Origin: Saprospiraceae bacterium
GTDB lineage: Bacteria > Bacteroidota > Bacteroidia > Chitinophagales > Saprospiraceae
Length of the DNA: 64,000 nucleotides
Direction of reading: 5' to 3'
Assembly: GCA_019638455.1 (NCBI GenBank)
Contig: JAHBTU010000002.1
Span: 62,001-126,000, forward strand
Both the position numbers and the translations under genes were made by a program. Under the pieces are notes generated by a model. The model was not told the origin of the DNA, searched no databases, and worked only from the letters and a program-made list of their open reading frames with translations. Positions 1 to 7,347 of the stretch are shown here, piece after piece (the stretch's first letter is position 1; each line of letters opens with the position of its first letter).

Positions 1-297
1 GTCGTCGGGGCTGCGAAACATGGGGTAGCCATTATAGGGAGGTTTGCCGGGCAGCGTCAGCTCGAGATTGCCGATGGCCAAATCAGCCGACTCGAGAATC
101 GGCTTCACATACTTGAAACAGGGCGTGTAGTCATACTTTTTGTCCGCCACCACTTCGGCACTCTTTATTTGGGGCGCATGGCCCATGATGTCGCCCGCGA
201 ACACAAGCCGGAGCGTGTCGGTTTGGGCGCCAAGCAAGACAGGAAGCCATAGCAGCAGCCCCACGAGCAGTGGATTTTTTTTGTTCCGCAGCCACAT
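1..297 (-). CDS. CapA-family protein, N-terminal part (cut by window edge)
   Basis: The reverse strand from an ATG at 297 gives a signal peptide (MWLRNKKNPLLVGLLLWLPVLLGA) followed by LRLVFAGDIMGH and, about 50 residues later, ESADLAIGNLELTLPG. The GDIMGH and A-D-L-x-x-x-N-L-E motifs are the start of the CapA/PgsA metallophosphoesterase-like fold (poly-gamma-glutamate capsule synthesis protein family). About 99 codons are present and the gene runs off the left edge. The signal peptide suggests an exported or membrane-anchored protein. The start is the first ATG in this frame, and no in-frame ATG lies just upstream. Family membership is confident; a role in capsule synthesis is not, because CapA homologues are widespread in species without such a capsule. 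Confidence 0.5.
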   Translation of the reverse strand, partial: MWLRNKKNPLLVGLLLWLPVLLGAQTDTLRLVFAGDIMGHAPQIKSAEVVADKKYDYTPCFKYVKPILESADLAIGNLELTLPGKPPYNGYPMFRSPDD

Positions 298-420
298 CCG
301 CTGGCTCTGACATATTGAAAACACAAGGTGTTTGTTTGGAAAGGTCATAAAATTCAAAGTTTCAGGCAAAGAAAGCGCAAACTTCCCCAACTTTGATGCC
401 TCAATTTTTTTGCTCAAACC

Positions 421-1017
421 ATGACAAGAGGTATTTTTCTCATCGTGACGCTAGTGGGGGGGCTTCTAATCGGCGGTTGGCTCACCTATCGCTATTTCGT
501 TCCTGCTGCGAAGAAGCCCGTGGAAGATGCCACCGTATTGTTGGAGAAGATTCAGAAAGTGGCAAAGCTCATAACGGTGGAGGGACAGTTCTCGGAAATT
601 TACAACTACAGCGAATATCAAGGCTATTTCACCATGCTTTGGGACAAAAAGGTGCTGGTGCGAGTGCGGGCGACCGTTTCGGTAGGCTATGACTTGGAAC
701 AATTGAATCTGGAAGCCGATGCGGCCACCAAGACGATTCGCATGAGCGCATTGCCCGCCCCTCAAATACTCAGCATAGACCACACCTTGGATTATTACGA
801 CATTTCACAGGGTTTGTTTGCTTCGTTCAAGCCCGAAGACTACAACTATATCAACGCACAAGCAAAAAAACTGATTCGGGACCAAGCCATGAAAAGCCCA
901 TTGATGGATGCTGCCGAAGAACAGGCCAACGAGATGCTCGAGCTCATTCAATTCATGGTGCAAACAGCGGGATGGACACTCGTGATAACAGGGCCTCCAG
1001 TTGAGTTTGAGGAATAA
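421..1017 (+). CDS. DUF4230 domain protein, single-pass membrane
   Basis: This 198-residue protein has an N-terminal hydrophobic segment (residues 4-22, GIFLIVTLVGGLLIGGWLTY) and then a soluble domain of the DUF4230 type: a short helix (LLEKIQKVAKLITVEG), tyrosine-rich strands and an amphipathic C-terminal helix (AEEQANEMLELIQ). The family is common in Bacteroidota and Firmicutes and has no established biochemical role. The topology suggests an anchored extracytoplasmic domain. It is followed after 69 bp by the carrier gene at 1087 on the same strand, so the two may be co-transcribed. Confidence 0.5.
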   Translation: MTRGIFLIVTLVGGLLIGGWLTYRYFVPAAKKPVEDATVLLEKIQKVAKLITVEGQFSEIYNYSEYQGYFTMLWDKKVLVRVRATVSVGYDLEQLNLEADAATKTIRMSALPAPQILSIDHTLDYYDISQGLFASFKPEDYNYINAQAKKLIRDQAMKSPLMDAAEEQANEMLELIQFMVQTAGWTLVITGPPVEFEE

Positions 1018-1086
1018 GCCTCTGGGGGCATTAGTCATATAAAACAGCGTCAATCATCAACCGGAAACCCAACTTATCTTCAGCTT

Positions 1087-1998
1087 ATGCACCCTGTTGA
1101 TACGCTCCAACTCCATTTCAACCCCAATCAAATGTTCGTGCTGAACATCGCGATGGCCTTTCTGATGTTCAGCGTGGCGCTCGACGTGAAGCCGGGCGAT
1201 TTCAAAAAAGTGGCGGAGTTTCCCAAGTCCGTTGGAGTGGGCTTGTTGGCACAATACCTTGTTTTTCCGGTACTTACACTCGGCATCATCTACCTTTTTC
1301 AGCCGCCAGTGAGCATGGCGCTGGGGATGATTTTGGTGAGCATGTGCCCATCGGGCAACATGACGAATTTCCTCGTGCATTTCGCCAAAGCCAATGTGGC
1401 GCTCTCGGTCACGCTCAACGCGATTATCATTTTGTCGGCCACCGTCGTCACGCCAGCGGGATTTTTGTTTTGGTCGAAATTCGTCCCCGAATCGGCGGCG
1501 CTGCGCAAATCGTTTGAGCTCAGTTTTTCGGAAATGGCGTGGATAATCGTGCGGCTCATTGTGCTTCCGCTCTTGCTGGGGATGTGGCTCCACGCTCGTT
1601 TTCCAGTTTTTATCGCAAAAATCCGCCCCTGGGCGCAACGCATTTCGCTGCTGATTTTCTTCGCCATCCTCGCGCTGGCTCTGCTCGGCAACCTCGACAA
1701 CCTCATCAACTACCTCGGTTTTGCCTTTGTCATCGTGGCTGTCCACAATGTGGTGGCGCTCGGCACGGGCTACTTTCTCGGCGGCTTGTTCAAACTCCCG
1801 GAACTCGACCGTCGTACGCTCGCTTTCGAGTCGGGCGTACACAACACCGCCCTCGGCTTGCTGCTTATCTTCCAGTTTTTCAATGGATTGGGCGGCATGG
1901 CGCTCATCGCGGCGTGGTGGGGGATTTGGGATTTGGTGACGGGGATTGGGCTGGCGAGCTGGTGGCGGGGGAGGGTGAGCGAACCTGTTTTATCATAA
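1087..1998 (+). CDS. Bile acid:sodium symporter (BASS) family carrier
   Basis: This 303-residue, strongly hydrophobic protein has about nine to ten predicted membrane segments. Motifs typical of the BASS/SBF family are present: a conserved stretch around residues 78-100 (MALGMILVSMCPSGNMTNF), matching the family's CPGG/CPSG sodium-site region, and FESGVHNTALGLLL near residues 253-266, matching the second E-x-G-x-x-N discontinuous helix. Such carriers move organic anions (bile acids, pantoate, 2-keto acids) with sodium; the substrate here cannot be told. The length is normal for bacterial members. The start ATG is the first in frame after the upstream gene. Confidence 0.5.
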   Translation: MHPVDTLQLHFNPNQMFVLNIAMAFLMFSVALDVKPGDFKKVAEFPKSVGVGLLAQYLVFPVLTLGIIYLFQPPVSMALGMILVSMCPSGNMTNFLVHFAKANVALSVTLNAIIILSATVVTPAGFLFWSKFVPESAALRKSFELSFSEMAWIIVRLIVLPLLLGMWLHARFPVFIAKIRPWAQRISLLIFFAILALALLGNLDNLINYLGFAFVIVAVHNVVALGTGYFLGGLFKLPELDRRTLAFESGVHNTALGLLLIFQFFNGLGGMALIAAWWGIWDLVTGIGLASWWRGRVSEPVLS

Positions 1999-2219
1999 AC
2001 TTTGTATGAAAACACTCGGCAGAATTCATCAACACCAAAATTGTCTGTTACATTCACTTTTATAGCAGCCTCCCATGCGCCCGGGGTGTTTTAGGCGGGA
2101 CAACAACAACGGCAATAAAAATTCACCAACCAAATTCCACTATTTTTTCACCGGGCAATGCCTCTTCCATTTTTTTTCGATTAAAAGAGCCCAACCCGAT
2201 AAAATCAGTTAGATTTTTC

Positions 2220-2300
2220 GGTAGTGTCATTTTATGAGTGATATGTTGTAGTTGTAGACGAACAAATGGAGGTACAGTTCGTGCATTTCATCGGATTTTG
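2220..2300. mobile_element. IS1-family terminal fragment (81 bp)
   Basis: These 81 bases are identical to the first 81 bases of the complete element that begins at 2301: the terminal inverted repeat GGTAGTGTCATTTTA plus the 3' end of the transposase gene. The fragment stops after GGATTTTG and the full element begins at once. It is the left-over end of an earlier IS1 copy. The neighbouring sequence at 2212-2219 (gatttttc) is 6/8 identical to the bases after the full copy (aatttttt at 3072), as expected for a decayed target duplication of the older insertion. Confidence 0.5.
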
Positions 2301-2307
2301 GGTAGTG

Positions 2308-2784
2308 TCATTTTATGAGTGATATGTTGTAGTTGTAGACGAACAAATGGAGGTACAGTTCGTGCATTTCATCGGATTTTGAAAAGGATAGCGTTTTTCT
2401 GACGAATCGACAAATTCTCTGGCGAAGGGTGTTGTTCCAGCGTTCCACATGAGAAGTTTCCCCGGATTCTTTTCCCACCATCTTGTGTTTGCCTGTATCA
2501 ATAACCGCGGCGTATGCCTCCCAAAAATCGCTGAACGTTCGGCATTTTCGATATTCAGGCGGAATCAGTTCCCAAAACCGCCGACAAGATTGTTCGCTTC
2601 GGTCGCCGATGAAAAAAGAGACAATTTGACGTGTTCTGCGGCAAAGTGCTATCCAAACCCAGCGTTTAAAGTCTTTGCAATAGACAAAAGACCATAATTC
2701 ATCCAGTTCGAGAACGTCTTTTTTCTTGGCCGGAAGCAACGTGGTCACGATGTCGGGAAGGGACTGCGCTTTTTTTTTATCCAC
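2308..2784 (-). CDS. insB: IS1 InsB-like catalytic frame (copy A)
   Basis: This 158-codon frame is expressed by -1 frameshifting from InsA. It holds the probable IS1 DDE triad: Asp28 in ELDELW, Asp86 in FSDFWEAY and Glu114 in [13 protein letters not shown], with the basic helix typical of IS1 after the Glu. The GTG at its start is probably not used for initiation, because fusion through the A9 run is the known mechanism in IS1. The frame is intact, so the element is probably still able to move. Confidence 0.5.
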   Translation of the reverse strand: MDKKKAQSLPDIVTTLLPAKKKDVLELDELWSFVYCKDFKRWVWIALCRRTRQIVSFFIGDRSEQSCRRFWELIPPEYRKCRTFSDFWEAYAAVIDTGKHKMVGKESGETSHVERWNNTLRQRICRFVRKTLSFSKSDEMHELYLHLFVYNYNISLIK

Positions 2785-3020
2785 CTCAGAGCCGTTTGGT
2801 GACTGATGCCAAAGGTTCTGGCAAGACCCCGTGACGAACTGCGTTCTTGGGCCGCCCTGACGACCATTTCTTTAAATTCCTCGCTTTTCCGAAGCGTTTG
2901 AAACACCCCGCCGAAGCCGCAAGCCTTGCATTTGTACTTCGGATTGCCTGATGCGTTCGACCCGTTTTTCACAATGTGTTCAGAGCCACATTTATGGCAG
3001 CATTTTACATCTAATACCAT
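2745..3020 (-). CDS. insA: IS1 InsA-like protein (copy A)
   Basis: This 91-residue protein has the same length as IS1 InsA. It carries a zinc-finger-like N-terminus (CCHKCG at 7-12 and CKACG at 31-35) and a helix-turn-helix (GLARTFGISHQTALRWI, 65-81). InsA alone normally binds the element ends and represses transposition. It overlaps the downstream frame at a run of nine A (2770-2778, reverse strand), where a -1 frameshift would make the InsAB' transposase. The ATG at 3020 was chosen because upstream codons in this frame lie in the terminal repeat. Confidence 0.5.
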   Translation of the reverse strand: MVLDVKCCHKCGSEHIVKNGSNASGNPKYKCKACGFGGVFQTLRKSEEFKEMVVRAAQERSSSRGLARTFGISHQTALRWIKKKRSPFPTS

Positions 3021-3049
3021 TTCATAAAGTTTGACGCAAAAATACCAAA

Positions 3050-4022
3050 TCACCCCCAAAATGACACTACCAATTTTTTGAAGAGTTGAACATCAAACCC
3101 TTCTGGCAGAGAGCCTCCTCCCTGCACAAAAATCTCGACAGGGACCATTCCTTGCAAAACAAGCCAATAAGTCAGTTGTGTAGGGCCTCCGCCGCTCCCA
3201 CCTGTACCTCCACCGCCACCTGTACCTCCACCGCCACCAGAGCCGCCTCCGCCAGAGCCACCGCTACCACTTCCAGAACCTCCAGCGGCACCACCGCCAC
3301 CTGAACAATCGCAAACTTCGCTTTCAACAACTACGTTGGAATAATCACAATTTGTAAAAGCAAAAACTTGGCAAGCGAGTATGATATCAAAATGAACGAT
3401 GCAGTCACACCCATCATTGCGGTCAAGCGCACTCGTCCCTCCCGCTTTGAAGACAGATTTTACTTCTCCAACCGGAGCTCCATTATGCATCCGAAGGCCG
3501 TTGACGAAATGTTGGCCTATATCAAAGAATATGTAGAGGCCAGTAAATGTATTGAAGTCAAGTACTCCGTTGTTTGCTTGATGATAAGCGGTATCAGCCA
3601 GATAAACAAGCAGGCGGGCTGAAATACTGTCATTATTTATCTTGCTGAAAAGCAACCTTGCGCCAGACCGACCTTGGTTGTGATTGGTCAACCATTCGTC
3701 GGGTACTGGCACTATCACTATTTCCTTGCCAGATTGTGAATGACCAATAAAAGCCTGTTCCCAAGCAGGCTCCATACTCACCAATCTAAACGAGGTGGTG
3801 TCATTGCCATTAAGGGGATGCGGGGGGAATGAATTTAAATGACCATAATAAGTCATCGCCTCCCAAATGCTAATGGGATAATTCACGCTTGGAGAATAGT
3901 CGCCTATCTCATCAGGAGTATCAAATGGCGCAAAGCCATCTTTTTTACAGCCAAGAAGCAAGAGCAAGGAAAAAAAACGTGATAAGAGCTGGGCAGAAGC
4001 CAGACGTTGGTAAGCGTTTCAT
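3050..4022 (-). pseudogene. Lipoprotein with Gly-rich tail; frameshifted signal peptide, tail displaced by IS1
   Basis: From an ATG at 4022 the frame encodes MKRLPTSGFCPALITF and then reaches a run of eight A (3970-3977, eight T in the transcript). In the next frame the protein continues as SLLLLLGCKKDG, a perfect lipobox. Dropping one base of the run joins the two into a normal lipoprotein signal. After the signal come about 230 residues of unrecognised globular sequence (with CDCIVHFDIILACQVFAF), a Gly/Ser/Thr linker (3186-3303), a short tail and then IS1, which replaces the last few codons with VVSFWG. Without IS1 the frame would close within about four codons of the junction, so little protein is lost. 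The frameshift may be real, phase-variable, or a sequencing error. Function unknown; an outer-membrane or periplasmic location is expected from the lipobox. Confidence 0.5.
3186..3303 (-). repeat. Low-complexity Gly/Ser/Thr-coding repeat
   Basis: The DNA is built from CCACCGCCA and CCTGTACCTCCA units that encode a Gly-rich linker with regularly placed Ser and Thr between two Cys-containing segments (CDCS before it) and the C-terminal tail. Such a run is prone to slippage. Its probable role is a flexible tether in the lipoprotein. Confidence 0.5.
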
Positions 4023-4134
4023 AAAATGAAGATGTTTTGACAGCCTTAGGTTTTTCCTGCCTCGCGCTGGTGGGGATGCCTTTGCCGTCGGGGTGAAAAA
4101 ATGTTTTGTTGCGGCAAACGTAAAGGCTTTTTGC

Positions 4135-4158
4135 AATTTAGGCAGATTTGCCTAAATT
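4135..4158. promoter_or_regulatory. Perfect palindrome upstream of the XRE gene (probable operator)
   Basis: Arms AATTTAGGCA (4135-4144) and TGCCTAAATT (4149-4158) are exact reverse complements around a 4-base centre. The site lies 30 bp before the GTG start of the XRE gene and 113 bp before the divergent lipoprotein start. Small HTH regulators often bind such two-fold sites to control their own promoter, so autoregulation is the simplest reading (inference). Confidence 0.5.
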
Positions 4159-4188
4159 ATTTATTTGTAACCTCTTGAACCTCGTGGT

Positions 4189-4440
4189 GTGAAATACACC
4201 ACTTATCCGCCTGGGCTTAAAGCTTTTGGCAAGAGAATGAGAGCGTTGAGAGAATCTCAAGGCCTTTCGCAAGAGGCGTTGGCATGGAAGGCTGACTCCG
4301 AACTCAGTCAGATAAGTCGAATGGAAAGGGGCATCATCAATGCCGGGCTTAGTCAAGTTTTCAAGATTGCCCAAGCGTTGGAGGTACATCCAAAGGAGTT
4401 GTTCGATTTTGAATTGCCGAAGGAAGACCTTCCCCTATAA
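4189..4440 (+). CDS. XRE/Cro-type HTH regulator
   Basis: This 83-residue protein is essentially one HTH_3 domain: KRMRALRESQGLSQEALAWKA is helices 1-2, and LSQISRMERG is the recognition region with the family's typical S-x-I-S-x-x-E-R-G pattern. The start is GTG, with no ATG alternative near it. A perfect palindrome lies 30 bp upstream. The following gene begins within tens of bases, so the regulator may lead that operon. No toxin or phage gene is next to it, so the target is unknown. Confidence 0.5.
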   Translation: MKYTTYPPGLKAFGKRMRALRESQGLSQEALAWKADSELSQISRMERGIINAGLSQVFKIAQALEVHPKELFDFELPKEDLPL

Positions 4441-4481
4441 AATATGGCCGCGTTCCGCTTCCCGTTTTTTCCAACCCGCAT

Positions 4482-5057
4482 TTGCAACCCGAAAGTTTTC
4501 TCTTCACCGCTTTCAATCGGCACTACGTCCGGCCTGAATTGCGCCGCGCTTTGGAAGAAGTGGCCGAGCAAATGCAAATCCGTCATCCCGGCTCGGTTGT
4601 TTGGTATTTGGACGCCAATTTTCCTTTCATTGATGGGTATCCGCTGGAGCCGCATTTCAGCCATAAAGACGGGAAAAAAGTTGACCTTGCCTTTTTTTGG
4701 AACGACGCGAAAAGTGGAAAACCGATGCCAGGCACGCCTTCGCCATTCGGATACGGCGTTTGCGCCGAACCCTTGCCCGGCGAGTACGACTATGCCGCCG
4801 ACTGCGATGGCAGGGGATTTTGGTACATTTCTCTGCTAAAAACCCTCGCGGAGCCATTTTTTAACAAGGAGAATTATACTTTCGATAAAGAGAAAACCCG
4901 CGAGTTGGCGCGGCTTTTGGCAGAACACCCGTCGGTCGGGAAAGTCTTGATTCAGCCGCATTTGGAAAAACGCCTCGGGCTGGAACGCTACGACAAATTC
5001 CGCCAGCATGGCTGCAAAGCCGCCCGTCACGACGACCATTTTCATGTGCAATTATGA
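4482..5057 (+). CDS. Penicillin-insensitive murein endopeptidase-like protein
   Basis: At least 191 residues are present, ending in ARHDDHFHVQL. The H-D-D-H-F-H-V motif is characteristic of LAS-type peptidases (MepA, M15), whose zinc ligands include the HxH pair, and DANFPFIDGYPLEPHFSHKDGKKVDLAFF around residue 45 fits the upstream ligand region (H-x(6)-D). Cleavage of peptidoglycan cross-links is the likely activity. The 5' end is unclear: the frame is open back to 4413 and reads plausibly (YGRVPLPVFSNPHLQPESF) but has no ATG or GTG, only TTG at 4482 or ATT at 4413. The gene may be 5'-truncated and lacks a visible signal peptide. Its stop overlaps the next start (ATGA at 5054-5057). Confidence 0.5.
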   Translation: MQPESFLFTAFNRHYVRPELRRALEEVAEQMQIRHPGSVVWYLDANFPFIDGYPLEPHFSHKDGKKVDLAFFWNDAKSGKPMPGTPSPFGYGVCAEPLPGEYDYAADCDGRGFWYISLLKTLAEPFFNKENYTFDKEKTRELARLLAEHPSVGKVLIQPHLEKRLGLERYDKFRQHGCKAARHDDHFHVQL

Positions 5058-6010
5058 CCTCGTACCCCCTCGTTTCCATCATCACCGTCAACTTCAACCA
5101 AGCGGACGCGACCTGCGAATTGCTCGACAGCATTCGGCGGCAGGATTACCGGAATGTGGAAATTTTCGTGGTGGACAACAGCAGCCGGGAAAATCCCGCG
5201 CAGGTGTTTTCAGAGAAATACCCCGAAGTCCAATTCATCCGCAGCGAGCAAAATCTGGGGTTTGCCGGGGGCAACAATCTGGCCCTGAAACAAGCCAAAG
5301 GCGACTTTCTTTTTTTCGTCAACAACGACGCGGAACTCTCGGCGGGTTGTATCGAACGGCTGCTCGCCTTGTTCGAACGAGTGCCGGATTTGGGGATTGT
5401 GAGTCCGTTGATTTGCTACGCGCCGAGCGTAGAGCGTGTAGAGCGGACAGATTCTTACGAGAATGACAAAGAAAAAGATGTTGTTCAATATGCTGGAATG
5501 ACGCGCGTAAATCCTTTTACCGGGCGCAACCGAACCATCGGCGACAAGGAAGTTGACAAAGGTCAATTCACTGACCCTCAACCAACTGCCTACGCGCACG
5601 GCGCAGCGATGATGATTTCGCGGCGGGTGTTGGAACAAGTCGGCCCGATGGACGAGGTTTTTTTCCTGTACTACGAAGAACTGGATTGGTGCGAACGAAT
5701 TCGGCGGGCAGGATTCAGCGTTTGGGTGGAACCGCGTGCCCGCGTGTATCACAAAGAAAGCCTGACGGTGGAGAAACTCGGCGCCCTCAAAACTTACTAC
5801 CTGAATCGCAACCGCGTTTGGTTCATGCGGCGCAACTTCGGCGGCTGGCGGCTGGCATTTTTTTTCGTTTTCCTGTTTTTGGTGACGATTCCGAAAAATG
5901 TGTTGCTCTACCTGCTGCGCGGCGAGACGGAAAATTTAAAGGCATTTTTGCGCGGCGTTTGGTGGAATTTTGGCGCGAAATTTTCCAAAGAGGAGACAGG
6001 ATTCAGATGA
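5054..6010 (+). CDS. GT2-family glycosyltransferase (rhamnosyltransferase-like)
   Basis: This 318-residue protein begins VSIITVNFNQADATCELLDSI, the nucleotide-binding start of a GT-A fold. It continues with FVVDNSS, NLGFAGGNNLAL, FVNNDAEL (the DxD-equivalent NND) and EELDWCERIRRAGF (ED/ELDW acceptor-site motif), as in GT2 rhamnosyl and galactosyl transferases. A hydrophobic segment near residues 272-292 (LAFFFVFLFLVTIPKNVLLY) suggests membrane association. It should add one sugar to a lipid-linked glycan in the cytoplasm. It is translationally coupled to the upstream gene. Its last codons (ETGFR) are supplied by the repeat element at 5995-6065, so the native C-terminus has been altered. Confidence 0.5.
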   Translation: MTSYPLVSIITVNFNQADATCELLDSIRRQDYRNVEIFVVDNSSRENPAQVFSEKYPEVQFIRSEQNLGFAGGNNLALKQAKGDFLFFVNNDAELSAGCIERLLALFERVPDLGIVSPLICYAPSVERVERTDSYENDKEKDVVQYAGMTRVNPFTGRNRTIGDKEVDKGQFTDPQPTAYAHGAAMMISRRVLEQVGPMDEVFFLYYEELDWCERIRRAGFSVWVEPRARVYHKESLTVEKLGALKTYYLNRNRVWFMRRNFGGWRLAFFFVFLFLVTIPKNVLLYLLRGETENLKAFLRGVWWNFGAKFSKEETGFR

Positions 6011-6065
6011 TATGCAAGATTCTATTTCTTGTTTTCAAAAACCTGTAAATCACATCAATCCTGTC
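5995..6065. repeat. Short interspersed inverted repeat, family 1 copy 1
   Basis: This 71-bp element begins GACAGGATTCAGATGATATG and ends ATCAATCCTGTC. It aligns along its whole length with 13230-13302 (both start GACAGGAT, have AAAAACCTG in the middle and end TCCTGTC). The ends are inverted repeats. This copy covers the stop codon of one glycosyltransferase gene and the leader of the next. Confidence 0.5.
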
Positions 6066-6077
6066 AAAAACCGATTT

Positions 6078-7331
6078 ATGCAAATCATTTTTTCCCTACT
6101 TGCTCTTCTTCTCATCTTGCAACTCGTGTACCCCTTCGTCACCGTGTTGCTCGCGCAAGTATTTGGAAAAGAACGGCTTAATCCTCACAACTCAAACTCC
6201 TCAAACCTCACAAACCCGCTCCACTTCGCCTGCATCATCACCGCCTACCGCAACGCTGCCATCGCCAAGCCCCTCGTCGAGTCGCTGCTGCGGCAAACTT
6301 ACCCGAACCACACGATTTACCTCGTCGCCGACGAATGCCCAGACTTTGATTTTGGCATTGAAGATGAACGTTTTGTATTGCTGCGCCCAGATTTGCCGCT
6401 GCGCTTGAAAGTGAAAAGTATCATTCACGCGGTCGAACATTTCAAACGCCCGCACGATTTCATCGCTGTTTTTGATGCTGATAATTTGGCGCACCCGAAT
6501 TTTATGGAGGAAATAAACCGCTACGCGAACGCGGGTTTTCGCTGCATTCAGGGGCAACGAACGGCGAAAAATTTAGACACAACTTACGCGGCGCTTGACA
6601 GCATGGGCGAGCATTACAAAAATTACATCGAGCGGGAAGTGCCATATCGGCTCGGCGGCTCGGCGGTCATCAGCGGGTCGGGCATGGCGACGGAGGCGGA
6701 TTTGTATAAAGCCTATCTGGCAAGCCCCGAAATCAAGCGTGGCCAACACGCGGGAAAAAAGATGTTGCAAGAGGACAAAATCCTTCAGAACTTCCTGCTT
6801 TGGCGCGGCGAAAAAATCGCGTACGCCCGCAACGCCATCGTTTTTGATGAAAAAGTGGAGACGGGTGAGGCAGTGGAAACCCAGCGCAGCCGCTGGCTTT
6901 TTTCCTATTTTCAAAACTTGCCGAACTCGGCAGGACTGCTGTTTCGCGGGCTTACAAGATTGAATTTCAATCAGTTTTACTTTGGCTGGGTCACGCTTGC
7001 TTTGCCGATGTTCATTCAAGTCGGGCTGGCGGGATTGCTGGCGATTTTGGGGGTTTTCATCGCGCCGTCTTGGTCATTGGCTCTGGTGGTCGCGCTCGGC
7101 ATTTTCGCTTTGAACATCTTATGGGTCTTGAAACTCGACGCCGCGCCGAAGCCTGTCTGGGACGCTGTTTGGAATGTGCCAAAGTTTGTGTGGCGGCAAA
7201 TAACGAGTCTGCTGAAGATGCGCGACCCGAACAAACATTTCAAACACACCGAACACCGAAAACAGGTGTCGGTGGATGAACTTGTAAAGCCGACTTTCAG
7301 TCGGCCCGAAAACGAACAGCAAGCCGACTAA
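6078..7331 (+). CDS. Membrane GT2-family glycosyltransferase (processive type)
   Basis: From the ATG at 6078 the protein is 417 residues. It has an N-terminal membrane segment (QIIFSLLALLLILQLVYPFV), a GT2 domain with ACIITAYRN, FIAVFDADN (DxD), GSGMAT and LQEDKILQN, the QRSRW motif (QxxRW) typical of cellulose-synthase-like and NodC-like processive enzymes, and two C-terminal membrane segments. It probably polymerises or exports a polysaccharide at the inner membrane. An ATG at 6012 is also possible but lies inside the repeat at 5995-6065, so 6078, directly before the membrane helix, is preferred. The C-terminus (from KPTFSRPENEQQAD) is encoded by the palindromes at 7289-7339. Confidence 0.5.
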   Translation: MQIIFSLLALLLILQLVYPFVTVLLAQVFGKERLNPHNSNSSNLTNPLHFACIITAYRNAAIAKPLVESLLRQTYPNHTIYLVADECPDFDFGIEDERFVLLRPDLPLRLKVKSIIHAVEHFKRPHDFIAVFDADNLAHPNFMEEINRYANAGFRCIQGQRTAKNLDTTYAALDSMGEHYKNYIEREVPYRLGGSAVISGSGMATEADLYKAYLASPEIKRGQHAGKKMLQEDKILQNFLLWRGEKIAYARNAIVFDEKVETGEAVETQRSRWLFSYFQNLPNSAGLLFRGLTRLNFNQFYFGWVTLALPMFIQVGLAGLLAILGVFIAPSWSLALVVALGIFALNILWVLKLDAAPKPVWDAVWNVPKFVWRQITSLLKMRDPNKHFKHTEHRKQVSVDELVKPTFSRPENEQQAD

Positions 7332-7339
7332 AAGTCGGC
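7289..7339. repeat. Two REP-like 17-bp palindromes
   Basis: GCCGACTTTCAGTCGGC (7289-7305) and GCCGACTAAAAGTCGGC (7323-7339) share the same 7-bp arms (GCCGACT/AGTCGGC) around different 3-base centres, 17 bases apart. The first is translated as part of the glycosyltransferase tail; the second contains its stop codon. The pattern is that of REP/BIME-type repeats at gene ends. Confidence 0.5.
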
Positions 7340-7347
7340 GTTACGGC

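Larger units (their letters stand above)
2301..3071 (-). mobile_element. IS1-family insertion sequence, complete copy A
   Basis: This 771-bp element has terminal inverted repeats (GGTAGTGTCATTTT at both ends) and two overlapping frames on the reverse strand, as in IS1 (768 bp). Its length matches copies B (61755-62525) and C (62785-63555), and its two proteins are identical to theirs. The flanks (ggattttg on the left, aatttttt on the right) are not a target duplication, which fits the idea that this copy formed by recombination with an older copy whose end survives at 2220-2300. It sits at the extreme 3' end of the lipoprotein gene at 3050-4022. Confidence 0.5.

Noticed and set aside
131..313. 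60-residue reverse-strand ORF at the left edge
   Set aside because: The neighbouring frame from 297 encodes a signal peptide and the CapA motif GDIMGH, so this one is an out-of-frame reading.
2112..2227. 35-codon reverse frame that starts on an ATG in the IS1 end (MTLPKNLTDFIGLG...)
   Set aside because: The ATG belongs to the IS1 terminus and the sequence has no recognised family; too short to claim as a gene, though it may be a remnant.
3086..3304. Forward-strand frame rich in Thr, Ala and Ser
   Set aside because: It is the antisense reading of the Gly-rich linker repeat of the lipoprotein gene.
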